Shown here piece by piece: positions 1 to 6,986 of a DNA stretch of 27,442 nt. Made by a program: the position numbers and the translations under genes. The notes below the pieces were generated by a model. It was not told the origin of the DNA and searched no databases. It worked only from the letters and a program-made list of their open reading frames with translations. Numbering within the stretch: position 1 is the stretch's first letter; each line of letters starts with the position of its first letter. Origin of the DNA: CASQEL01 sp036655975 (GTDB lineage Bacteria > Desulfobacterota > Desulfovibrionia > Desulfovibrionales > Desulfovibrionaceae); assembly GCA_036655975.1 (NCBI GenBank), contig JAVVPD010000028.1, positions 1 to 27,442 of the forward strand, given 5' to 3'.

Positions 1-77
1 TGCGTGGGGTGAACAGGTGCCTCTTTGGCCCTTACGAACGACGCCCGTAACACAAACAACCTTGGAGGATACTTGTA

Positions 78-1352
78 ATGTCCAGATTGGTTCCCCCTCA
101 TGGCGGTAAAGGTCTCGTATGCTGTTTGCTTAAAGGCGCGGCTTTGGAAGCAGAAAAAAAACACGCTGCTGGTCTGAAAAAGATCGAAATTTCCTCTCGC
201 GCCAAGGGCGACCTGATCATGATGGGTATCGGTGGCTTTTCTCCGCTGAGCGGCTTCATGAACAAGGCCGACTGGAAGAGCGTTTGTGAAAAAATGACCT
301 TGAGTGATGGCACCTTCTGGCCCGTGCCCGTAACCTTGGATATTTCCAAGGCCGATGCCGCTGGTTTGAAAGCCGGTGATGAAGTAGCCTTGGTACGCAA
401 GGGCGAAATCATGGCTACCCTGAAGGTCTCAGAAGTTTACGAAATGACCGAAGCCGATAAAAAATGGGAAAGTGAACTCATTTTCAAAGGCAATGGCCCT
501 GACTCTCAGAAATTCTGGGAAGTGGCCCTTGAAGACCATCCTGGCGTGAAAATGGTTATGGCGCAGCAGGAATATAACCTTGCCGGTACCGTTAAGGTGC
601 TTTCGGAAGGCGAATATCCCACCAAATTCTCCGGCGTCTACATGACTCCCGCTGAATTGCGCGCCAAAATGGACGAACGCGGTTGGGGCAAGGTTGCCGC
701 ACTGCAATTGCGTAACCCCATGCACCGTTCACACGAATACCTTGCCAAAATCGGCGTGGAAGTTTGTGACGGCGTGGTTATCCACTCTCTTGTGGGTTCC
801 TTGAAACCCGGCGACATTCCTGCTGACGTGCGCGTGAAGTGCATTGACACCTTGGTTGAAAAATACTTTGTGAAGGATCACGTGATTTCTGCTGGCTATC
901 CTCTGGATATGCGTTATGCCGGCCCTCGTGAAGCCCTGCTGCACGCCACCTTCCGCCAAAACTACGGCATCAACAATCTGTTGGTTGGTCGTGACCACGC
1001 CGGCGTGGGCGACTTCTACGGTATGTTTGAAGCTCAGGAAATCTTCCTGAAAATGCCCAAACCTGCTGACCCCGGTAAGCGCCTGCTGTGCGAAAACATG
1101 AATATCGACTGGACCTTCTATTGCAAAAAGTGTGACGGCATGGCCTCCATGCGTACATGCCCCCATGGCAAGGAAGACCGCGTGATCTTGTCTGGCACAA
1201 AATTGCGTAAAATGTTGTCGGAAGGCGCAGAAATTCCTGATCACTTCGGTCGTGACGAAGTGCTTGTTATTTTGCGCGCCTACTATGAAGGCTTGACGGA
1301 AAAGGTAGAAGTGAAGATGCAGCGTGCTGCTGACGGCTCTGCCATGAAATAG
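78..1352 (+). CDS. sat: Sulfate adenylyltransferase (ATP sulfurylase), dissimilatory type
   Basis: Catalyses ATP + sulfate to APS + pyrophosphate in the cytoplasm, the activation step of dissimilatory sulfate reduction. The 424-residue protein has an N-terminal PUA-like domain (about 1-170) and then the catalytic domain with the family motif QLRNPMHR (residues 210-217) and the GRDHAGVGD nucleotide-binding segment (from G304). Cysteines 338, 349, 352 and 361 with His363 form the metal-site region found in sulfate-reducer and archaeal enzymes. There is no APS-kinase domain, as expected for the monofunctional dissimilatory form. The start is supported by GGAGG at 64-68 and by the typical opening SRLVPPHGGKGL. 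The gene ends at a strong terminator, so it is a transcription unit separate from the dsr genes downstream. Its promoter is not visible in the 77 bases upstream. Identification is secure. Confidence 0.98.
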   Translation: MSRLVPPHGGKGLVCCLLKGAALEAEKKHAAGLKKIEISSRAKGDLIMMGIGGFSPLSGFMNKADWKSVCEKMTLSDGTFWPVPVTLDISKADAAGLKAGDEVALVRKGEIMATLKVSEVYEMTEADKKWESELIFKGNGPDSQKFWEVALEDHPGVKMVMAQQEYNLAGTVKVLSEGEYPTKFSGVYMTPAELRAKMDERGWGKVAALQLRNPMHRSHEYLAKIGVEVCDGVVIHSLVGSLKPGDIPADVRVKCIDTLVEKYFVKDHVISAGYPLDMRYAGPREALLHATFRQNYGINNLLVGRDHAGVGDFYGMFEAQEIFLKMPKPADPGKRLLCENMNIDWTFYCKKCDGMASMRTCPHGKEDRVILSGTKLRKMLSEGAEIPDHFGRDEVLVILRAYYEGLTEKVEVKMQRAADGSAMK

Positions 1353-1379
1353 CACGCTTTGCGTGGTATAGTTCTGTCT

Positions 1380-1411
1380 AAGGCGGAAACGGCAACGTTT
1401 CCGCCTTTTTT
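1380..1411 (+). terminator. Rho-independent terminator of sat
   Basis: An 11-bp perfect stem, AAGGCGGAAAC (1380-1390) with GTTTCCGCCTT (1397-1407), has a 6-base loop and runs into six T (1406-1411). It lies 28 bases after the sat stop codon. Seen directly in the sequence. Confidence 0.93.
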
Positions 1412-1489
1412 GTGGCGGTTTAGCTTGTGGAGAGGTCTTTACCTTGAGCACACAAAGATGTACTATTCGTGACTTTGCAACGATGACAT

Positions 1490-2497
1490 GTGCGTAAATT
1501 CCCCCAGACCTTTTACACTGCGGACAGGGAAATGCTTGATCGTAACCGAACTAGCTCAATGATTATGCCGGCGCCCTTGTTTATGGCCCTGCTGGGCGTG
1601 GCTTTTTGCGCGTGGAGTGCCAGTGGCAATGCGTTGAATGTCTGTGTGACATCCGGGTGCTCTCTGTTTCAGGATTCAACCGTTGGCGGTATTTCCATGT
1701 GGTGGGTTGGCGTGGCGGGCTTTGCGCTGCTGGCGCTATTGTCCTTAAGCGGGCGCCCTCTGCTGGGCTTGTGGGGTGCGGGCTTTGCCTTGGTGCTGGA
1801 CGGGGCTTTGCTCACGCTCATGCTGCTTACGGCGCCCTGTGTGGGTTGCCTCGTGGTGGGGCTCCTCTTCGCGCTGACATACGCGGCTTTCCGCCATGCT
1901 GTGCCGCGCCGCGATACGCATATGCCCCGTTCTAATTTGTTGGTGGTCTGGACAGTGTTGTGCATTATCAATGTGGCGGGTATCGCGCGGGCGGAATTGC
2001 GTACATGGCCCGTGTACGGCGGGAATGATTCTGCCACCCATATGTATTTTTCGCCTTCGTGCTCGGCGTGCCGTGAAGGTATCATCGCCTTGGCGGGTAA
2101 GGCCAATGTGGCTTTTTTTCCGGTTAATGAAGACGATAACGACGTGATGACTATTGCCTTGATGACAAAAGCCTTAGCCGGGGGCGCCACGATGCAGTCG
2201 GCCCTGACCAGCGCGCTGGCGGTAGAACGCCCCACGCGCGAGTTCAAAATGTATTCTCTGGAGATGCTGTGGTTGCGTTTCCGCCTGCTGTGCAATAAGG
2301 CCCATGTTTTTGCTGCGGGGGGGCAATTGCCCTATTTTGAATTTCGGGGCTTACCTGCGGCTTTGGTTAAAGACAGCGGGGTGGGTAAAAGCCGTCCCAG
2401 TTCTACGGGGGCCTTGCCCTCGCAAGACTACGCTTTGCCTATTGATACGGGCGTTGCGGGCAGTTGTGGCGGGCCTAACGCGGTGCCCTGCCCGTAG
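1490..2497 (+). CDS. VKOR family membrane protein fused to a thioredoxin-like domain
   Basis: Predicted disulfide-forming enzyme of the inner membrane. The N-terminal half is a vitamin K epoxide reductase-like four-helix bundle (about residues 22-170): a loop cysteine pair C52/C57, then hydrophobic helices, then the quinone-proximal CVGC motif (C117/C120). The C-terminal half (about 175-335) begins with a thioredoxin-like segment whose CSAC motif (C191/C194) would face the periplasm. This VKOR-Trx fusion is known in bacteria as a substitute for DsbB+DsbA: it oxidises exported proteins and passes electrons to quinone. The GTG start at 1490 has no clear Shine-Dalgarno; ATG 1532 (residue 15) and ATG 1559 (residue 24) are alternatives that keep the whole domain. 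The gene sits alone between the sat terminator and the promoter of the dsr group. Periplasmic c-type heme maturation (DsrJ) or other exported proteins could be clients, but that is inference. Confidence 0.8.
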   Translation: MRKFPQTFYTADREMLDRNRTSSMIMPAPLFMALLGVAFCAWSASGNALNVCVTSGCSLFQDSTVGGISMWWVGVAGFALLALLSLSGRPLLGLWGAGFALVLDGALLTLMLLTAPCVGCLVVGLLFALTYAAFRHAVPRRDTHMPRSNLLVVWTVLCIINVAGIARAELRTWPVYGGNDSATHMYFSPSCSACREGIIALAGKANVAFFPVNEDDNDVMTIALMTKALAGGATMQSALTSALAVERPTREFKMYSLEMLWLRFRLLCNKAHVFAAGGQLPYFEFRGLPAALVKDSGVGKSRPSSTGALPSQDYALPIDTGVAGSCGGPNAVPCP

Positions 2498-2501
2498 TTT
2501 T
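2447..2501 (+). terminator. Possible terminator overlapping the stop of the VKOR-Trx gene
   Basis: ACGGGCG at 2447-2453 can pair with TGCCCGT at 2489-2495 (one G-T pair) and GGGCA at 2458-2462 with TGCCC at 2484-2488, leaving a four-base bulge on the left side and a large loop. The stem ends on the TAG stop and is followed by only four T (2498-2501). A weak candidate; it is consistent with the separate promoter that follows. Confidence 0.3.
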
Positions 2502-2526
2502 GAACGTGCTTTTTTGGACAATAGCC

Positions 2527-2556
2527 TTGACGTAGAAGGTCTTTTGCGCGTATAGG
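2527..2556 (+). promoter_or_regulatory. Putative sigma70-type promoter of the RsbRD-dsrMKJOP operon
   Basis: TTGACG (2527-2532) and TATAGG (2551-2556) are separated by 18 bases, matching the consensus at 5/6 and 4/6 positions. Transcription would start near 2563, about 50 bases before the first start codon. This is the only good -35/-10 pair seen in the 118-base gap. The rest of the gap is T-rich and shows no other structure. Confidence 0.5.
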
Positions 2557-2615
2557 GGCACAGAACAATCCGCTTTTTCCCCACATCTCATTTTTTACCG
2601 TAGCAATGAGCGTAC

Positions 2616-3155
2616 ATGAACACATTGACCCTATTCCGTGAGCATCGTCAGGCCCTTGTGAAAGCATGGATTGACGAAGTGTATACAACATACCCCCTTG
2701 ATACTACAGGTTTTATGCGTACTCAAGAAGACGCATTTTGTAATCCTGTGGGGGAAATAACCACCACCATGGCGGGCTATCTGTATGATGCCGTGGCTGG
2801 TGAGCATATCATCGAAGACCGTGTGCGTGACAGTTTGGACCGTTTTGTCAAACTACGCTCCGTACAAGATTTTTCTCCTAGCCAAGGCATCGGCGTGTTT
2901 TATTTGCTGAAACCTTTGCTGCGTAAGGTCTTGCTGCCCAAATTTACGGCAGCGGCCCAACTCAGTGACTATTTAGAAGCCGAATCCCGTTTGGATACCT
3001 TGGCCTTAATGGCCTTTGACGTGTACATTTCTACCCGCGAAAAACTGGCGGAAATGCGCATTAAAGAAATTAAAGATCAACACGTCCAACTTGTTCGTTG
3101 GGCTCAGCATGTTGAGGGAAGCCCGGTTGGAGGACCGGGGGGAAAAAACTTTTAG
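2616..3155 (+). CDS. Stand-alone RsbRD N-terminal (sensor) domain protein
   Basis: A 179-residue soluble, mostly helical cytoplasmic protein resembling the non-heme-globin sensor domain at the N-terminus of RsbR/RsbRD stressosome proteins (RsbRD_N family). Typical features are the opening helix ending in a conserved W (residue 18), followed by a long run of amphipathic helices through about residue 150. It has no STAS, kinase or DNA-binding output domain, so it is a lone sensor or adaptor. It is the first gene behind the promoter at 2527-2556 and ends 17 bases before dsrM, so it is very likely co-transcribed with dsrMKJOP. I recall the same kind of gene next to dsrM in other Desulfovibrio, but could not check this. 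The ATG at 2616 has only a weak Shine-Dalgarno. Ligand and partner are unknown. The family call is moderately secure; a role in dsr regulation or complex assembly is inference. Confidence 0.72.
   Translation: MNTLTLFREHRQALVKAWIDEVYTTYPLDTTGFMRTQEDAFCNPVGEITTTMAGYLYDAVAGEHIIEDRVRDSLDRFVKLRSVQDFSPSQGIGVFYLLKPLLRKVLLPKFTAAAQLSDYLEAESRLDTLALMAFDVYISTREKLAEMRIKEIKDQHVQLVRWAQHVEGSPVGGPGGKNF
3122..3139 (+). other. Intercistronic hairpin before dsrM
   Basis: CCCGGT (3122-3127) pairs with ACCGGG (3134-3139) around the loop TGGAGG, inside the last codons of the RsbRD gene and 33 bases before the dsrM start. It is followed by an A-run, not a T-run, so it is not a terminator. It may stabilise or separate the mRNA between the sensor gene and dsrM. 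Confidence 0.4.
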
Positions 3156-3172
3156 CCCAGTGAGGTAAGGGC

Positions 3173-4186
3173 ATGGTCATTTCGTTACTGGTGGTTATGG
3201 CCATCGGCGCTATCGCATGGGCAGGATCAAGCTTCGGCTTGGCTTTCCTGTTCGGCGTTATTCTGCCGTATGTGGCCGTGATCACCTTCATCGGCGGCGT
3301 CGTTTGGCGCATGGTTTACTGGAGTAAATCGCCTGTGCCGTTCTGCATCCCCACAACGGGCGGACAGCAAAAATCTCTGGATTGGATTCAACAGTCTACC
3401 TTAGATAATCCCAGTACCACATGGGGTGTGGTCAAACGCATGTGTTTAGAGGTTTTTCTGTTCCGTTCGCTCTTCCGCAATACTGCGGCAGACGTGCGCG
3501 CAGACGGGCCGCGCGTGGTGTATTATTCATCCAAGTGGCTGTGGTGCTTTGCACTTATGTTCCACTATTGCTTTTTGATTATCTTTATCCGCCACTTCCG
3601 TTTTTTCACCGACCCGGTGCCGCTTGTTATTACGTGGGTGGAAACCATTGACGGCATTATGCAAGTGGGCGTGCCCCGCTTGTATTTGACCAGCGTGTTT
3701 GTGCTGGTGGCTTTGGCCTTTTTGTTGGGCCGCCGTTTGTTCAATGAGCGTTTGCGGTATATGTCCTTGTTGAACGATTATTTCCCCTTATGGTTGATTA
3801 TCGGCTTGATCTCCAGCGGTATCTGCTTGCGCTATTTTGATAAGTCAGACATCGCCTCGGTCAAGGTCTTCATTATGGGGCTGGTGCATTTTTCGCCCAC
3901 CATTCCGGCAGGGCTTGGGGCTACGTTCTTTGTGCACCTCACCTTCCTGTCTGTGCTGTTGCTGTATTTCCCCTTCAGTAAATTGATGCACTTTGCGGGT
4001 ATATTCTTTAGCCCGACTCGTAATATGGCCAATAATTCTCGCATGATTCGCCACATCAATCCGTGGAATCCTCCCAAAAAGTATACAACCTATGCTCAAT
4101 ATGAGGACGATTTCCGTGAAGCGATGGCTGAGGCTGGTCTGCCCCTTGATAAACCACTGGATACACCAGCAAAGGCCGCCGAGTAA
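3173..4186 (+). CDS. dsrM: DsrM, membrane cytochrome b subunit of DsrMKJOP
   Basis: A 337-residue NarI-like integral membrane protein that binds heme b and exchanges electrons with (mena)quinone for the DsrMKJOP complex. Hydrophobic segments lie at about residues 3-20, 24-46, 120-140, 170-186, 204-220 and 245-268. Histidines 131, 141, 239, 255 and 273, in or next to the helices, are candidate heme ligands. The C-terminal 50 residues are hydrophilic and cytoplasmic. GAGG at 3162-3165 precedes the ATG at the right distance. The TAA stop (4184-4186) overlaps the Shine-Dalgarno of dsrK, so translation of the two is probably coupled. Length is usual for the family. The direction of electron flow cannot be read from the sequence. 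Confidence 0.95.
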   Translation: MVISLLVVMAIGAIAWAGSSFGLAFLFGVILPYVAVITFIGGVVWRMVYWSKSPVPFCIPTTGGQQKSLDWIQQSTLDNPSTTWGVVKRMCLEVFLFRSLFRNTAADVRADGPRVVYYSSKWLWCFALMFHYCFLIIFIRHFRFFTDPVPLVITWVETIDGIMQVGVPRLYLTSVFVLVALAFLLGRRLFNERLRYMSLLNDYFPLWLIIGLISSGICLRYFDKSDIASVKVFIMGLVHFSPTIPAGLGATFFVHLTFLSVLLLYFPFSKLMHFAGIFFSPTRNMANNSRMIRHINPWNPPKKYTTYAQYEDDFREAMAEAGLPLDKPLDTPAKAAE

Positions 4187-4195
4187 GGAGCCCCT

Positions 4196-5806
4196 ATGTC
4201 CAAACTACCTACGCCCAAAGAGCTGATTGAAAGCCGCCCGGCTTTCCCGCAGCAGGACTGGATGGATATCAAGCCTGAGTTTAAGCCGGGGTCTTTTGCC
4301 TACCCTGCCAAGCTTGATATTATGGAAAAAAATCATATGCCCCACCCCCATGTTTGGGATCCGGCGGCAGAAGATTGGAATTTGCCCGAAAATTGGGAAA
4401 AAATTCTGTGCGATGCCTTTGCCGAACGGCTGGAAAAACACCGTTCGCTGAAGGTATTTATGGATACCTGTGTGCGTTGCGGTGCTTGCGCTGACAAATG
4501 CCACTTTTTCCTAGGCACCAATGATCCCAAAAATATGCCCGTGCTGCGTGCAGAATTGTTGCGTTCCATTTATCGCCATGACTACACGACAGTGGGGCGT
4601 TTGCTTGGCAAACAAGTGGGCGCGCGCAAGCTGGATTATGCCGTGGTGAAAGAGTGGTTCTACTATTTCTACCAATGCACCGAATGCCGCCGTTGTTCGC
4701 TGTTCTGCCCTTATGGCATTGATACTGCGGAAATTACCGCCATTGTGCGGGAGCTGTTGCACGAAATTGGTCTTGGTATTAACTGGATTATGGAACCTGT
4801 GTACAATTGTAACCGCACAGGCAACCACTTGGGTATTCAGCCCCATGCTTTCAAAGAAATTGTTGAATTTCTGGCGGATGACTGTGAAACCATCACCGGT
4901 ATCCGTCCGAAAACGCCTTTGAACGAGAAAGGTCACGAAATTCTGTTCATCACGCCCTCAGGGGACGTTTTTGCAGAACCGGGCATTTATACCTTTATGG
5001 GCTATCTGTTGCTGTTCCACGAATTGGATTTGGACTACACCCTGTCCACCTACGCCTCGGAAGGCGGCAACTTTGGCTCGTTCACCAGTTTTGATATGGC
5101 GAAAAAAATCAACGCCAAAATGTACGCAGAAGCCGAACGCTTAGGGTCTAAATGGATTTTAGGCGGTGAATGCGGGCACATGTGGCGCGTGATTAATCAA
5201 TATATGGATACCTACAACGGCCCTTCGCCCGCGTGCATGGAAGTGCCAAAATCGCCCATCACCGGAACGGTGTTTGAGAATGCGGCCTCCACAAAAATGG
5301 TTCATATCACTGAATTTACTGCGGATCTTATCCACCACAATAAACTCAATCTTGATCCGAGCCGTAACGACCATCTGCATACAACCTGGCACGACTCCTG
5401 TAACCCTGCCCGTGGCATGGGTTTACTGGAAGAACCCCGTGCCGTGTTGCGCGCGGTCTGTAACCACTTTACGGAAATGCCCGAACGTACCATCCGCGAA
5501 GAAACCTTCTGCTGCGGGGCTGGTTCCGGTTTGAATACGGAAGAAATTATGGAATTGCGTATGCGTGCGGCCTTGCCTCGCGGCAATGCTCTGCGCTATG
5601 TGCAACAAAAGTTTGGCGTTAATCACATGGCTTGCGTGTGCGCCATTGACCGTGCCACCTTGCCGCCTTTGGCTGATTATTGGGCGCCTGGGGTGTCGGT
5701 CAGCGGCTTGACAGAGCTTGTGGCGAATGCCTTGGTCATGAAGGGTGAGCACAAGCGCACCATGGACATGCGGCAGGAAGATCTGCCCGGTGTGGAGGAT
5801 GAATAA
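4196..5806 (+). CDS. dsrK: DsrK, HdrD-like iron-sulfur subunit of DsrMKJOP
   Basis: A 536-residue cytoplasmic subunit, related to heterodisulfide reductase HdrD, thought to act on the DsrC trisulfide/disulfide. Two ferredoxin-type [4Fe-4S] motifs are visible: C92/C95/C98/C102 and C161/C164/C167/C171. The C-terminal part carries a CCG-type catalytic iron-sulfur domain with C402, the C439-C440-G441 motif, and C480/C482 (a CxC pair where HdrB-type domains have CxxC). No transmembrane helix is present; it would attach to the membrane through DsrM. AAGGAG (4185-4190) gives a clear ATG at 4196. dsrJ follows after 2 bases. Identification is secure. Confidence 0.96.
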   Translation: MSKLPTPKELIESRPAFPQQDWMDIKPEFKPGSFAYPAKLDIMEKNHMPHPHVWDPAAEDWNLPENWEKILCDAFAERLEKHRSLKVFMDTCVRCGACADKCHFFLGTNDPKNMPVLRAELLRSIYRHDYTTVGRLLGKQVGARKLDYAVVKEWFYYFYQCTECRRCSLFCPYGIDTAEITAIVRELLHEIGLGINWIMEPVYNCNRTGNHLGIQPHAFKEIVEFLADDCETITGIRPKTPLNEKGHEILFITPSGDVFAEPGIYTFMGYLLLFHELDLDYTLSTYASEGGNFGSFTSFDMAKKINAKMYAEAERLGSKWILGGECGHMWRVINQYMDTYNGPSPACMEVPKSPITGTVFENAASTKMVHITEFTADLIHHNKLNLDPSRNDHLHTTWHDSCNPARGMGLLEEPRAVLRAVCNHFTEMPERTIREETFCCGAGSGLNTEEIMELRMRAALPRGNALRYVQQKFGVNHMACVCAIDRATLPPLADYWAPGVSVSGLTELVANALVMKGEHKRTMDMRQEDLPGVEDE

Positions 5807-5808
5807 CC

Positions 5809-6186
5809 ATGTATAACGCCAAATACGTCATTCTGGGGATCATCGTCTTCGTGGCGCTTTTCACTACCCCTTTTTGGATTGGCAAAGGTGAGCAGTATAA
5901 GCGCCCTGGCGTGACCCTGCCCCAAAATGAAAAAGAATGTGTGGAGCCCGTGGCCTTTATGCGCGCGGAACATATGAAGCTGCTCAATACTTGGCGTGAT
6001 GAAGCCCTGCGTAATGAGAACCGCATCTATGTGTCTTCCACAGGCAAGAAATGGGAAATCAGCTTGCAGAATACCTGCATGAAATGCCACACAAATGCGG
6101 CTGATTTTTGTGATAAGTGCCATATTTCCAACAGTGTGTATCCCTACTGTTGGTCGTGTCACATCACTCCGAAGGGGGACAAATAA
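5809..6186 (+). CDS. dsrJ: DsrJ, periplasmic triheme cytochrome c of DsrMKJOP
   Basis: A 125-residue protein with an uncleaved-looking N-terminal membrane anchor (residues 5-24) and a periplasmic domain with exactly three CxxCH heme-binding sites: C90-H94, C101-H105 and C114-H118. Family work on DsrJ describes one heme with unusual His/Cys ligation. The only cysteine outside the heme motifs is Cys44, which is the natural candidate for that distal ligand here. GGAGG at 5794-5798 supports the start. The TAA stop shares its last base with the dsrO ATG (TAATG). The protein links the periplasmic DsrO to the rest of the complex; its physiological donor or acceptor is not known. Confidence 0.96.
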   Translation: MYNAKYVILGIIVFVALFTTPFWIGKGEQYKRPGVTLPQNEKECVEPVAFMRAEHMKLLNTWRDEALRNENRIYVSSTGKKWEISLQNTCMKCHTNAADFCDKCHISNSVYPYCWSCHITPKGDK

Positions 6187-6974
6187 TGAATAACAGCAGA
6201 AGACAATTCCTCAAAGTTGCGGGGATTTCTGCCTTTGCCCTCGGTAGTGGGGTGGCTGGTAGCTTGCTCGCCAGCGGGGCTGGCGCCGCAACCGTGAAAG
6301 GAAGTTACGAAAGAAATACCAAAGGCCTGAAAGCTGGCCGTTGGGCTATGGTTATTGACACCCGCAAATTCCGCACGGATGCAGATTTTGCCGCAGTCAT
6401 TAATGCCTGCCATAAAACGCACAATGTGCCCAATATCCCCGGTGATCAAAATATCAAGTGGATGTGGACAGATTTGTACGATAATGTCTTTACCGACGAT
6501 CAAAACAGTATGCTGCCCCAAAAAATGGTGAAGGGAAAGTATCTGTTGCTCTGTAACCATTGCACCAATCCGCCCTGTGTGCGGGTGTGCCCCACGCAGG
6601 CCACCTTCAAAATGGCTGACGGTACCGTTGCCATGGACTACCACCGTTGTATCGGCTGCCGCTTCTGTATGGCTGGCTGCCCCTACGGCGCACGTAGCTT
6701 TAACTATATGGATCCGCGCAAGCATCTGGAAAACCCCTATCCCAATCCGGCTTACCCCACCCGCATGGCGGGCGTAGTCGAAAAGTGTACCTTCTGCACA
6801 GAGCGTTTGGCGGTAGGCCTTATGCCAGCCTGTGTGGAAGCCTCCAATGGGGCTATCCTCTTTGGCGATTTGAACGATCCGCATTCGAATGTTCGTAAGG
6901 CGCTGGAAGAAAATTATAATATTCGGCGCAAGCCAACGCTGGGCACCCAACCCGGTGTCTACTACCTTGTCTAG
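6186..6974 (+). CDS. dsrO: DsrO, periplasmic ferredoxin-like subunit of DsrMKJOP (Tat substrate)
   Basis: A 262-residue iron-sulfur protein of the NrfC/PsrB type. It starts with a twin-arginine signal (RRQFLK at residues 5-10, hydrophobic stretch, ASGAGAA cleavage region), so it is exported folded. Visible cysteine groups are C123/C126/C131/C135, C155/C158/C161/C165 and C201/C204/C216. A lone C75 stands where the last cysteine of a first ferredoxin motif would be, and Ser220 replaces the last cysteine of the final group: the pattern expected if one of four clusters has been lost and three remain. The ATG at 6186 is chosen over an upstream in-frame start because of the Tat signal, the AAGGGGGA ribosome site at 6172-6179 and the one-base overlap with dsrJ. 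Confidence 0.95.
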   Translation: MNNSRRQFLKVAGISAFALGSGVAGSLLASGAGAATVKGSYERNTKGLKAGRWAMVIDTRKFRTDADFAAVINACHKTHNVPNIPGDQNIKWMWTDLYDNVFTDDQNSMLPQKMVKGKYLLLCNHCTNPPCVRVCPTQATFKMADGTVAMDYHRCIGCRFCMAGCPYGARSFNYMDPRKHLENPYPNPAYPTRMAGVVEKCTFCTERLAVGLMPACVEASNGAILFGDLNDPHSNVRKALEENYNIRRKPTLGTQPGVYYLV

Positions 6975-6986
6975 GGAGGACACGCC

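Noticed and set aside
729..1451. 240-codon frame antisense to sat
   Set aside because: It lies opposite conserved sat sequence and crosses the sat terminator; no family resemblance.
1438..1466. Possible promoter TTTACC / TACTAT with 17-base spacing before the VKOR-Trx gene
   Set aside because: Only 4/6 matches in each box; too weak to list as a feature, although a promoter is expected after the sat terminator.
6117..6185. Upstream in-frame extension of dsrO
   Set aside because: It overlaps dsrJ heme motifs and would hide the twin-arginine signal; the ATG at 6186 has a proper ribosome site.
6159..6983. 274-codon frame antisense to dsrO
   Set aside because: Mirror of the conserved dsrO coding sequence; no ribosome site or recognisable domain.
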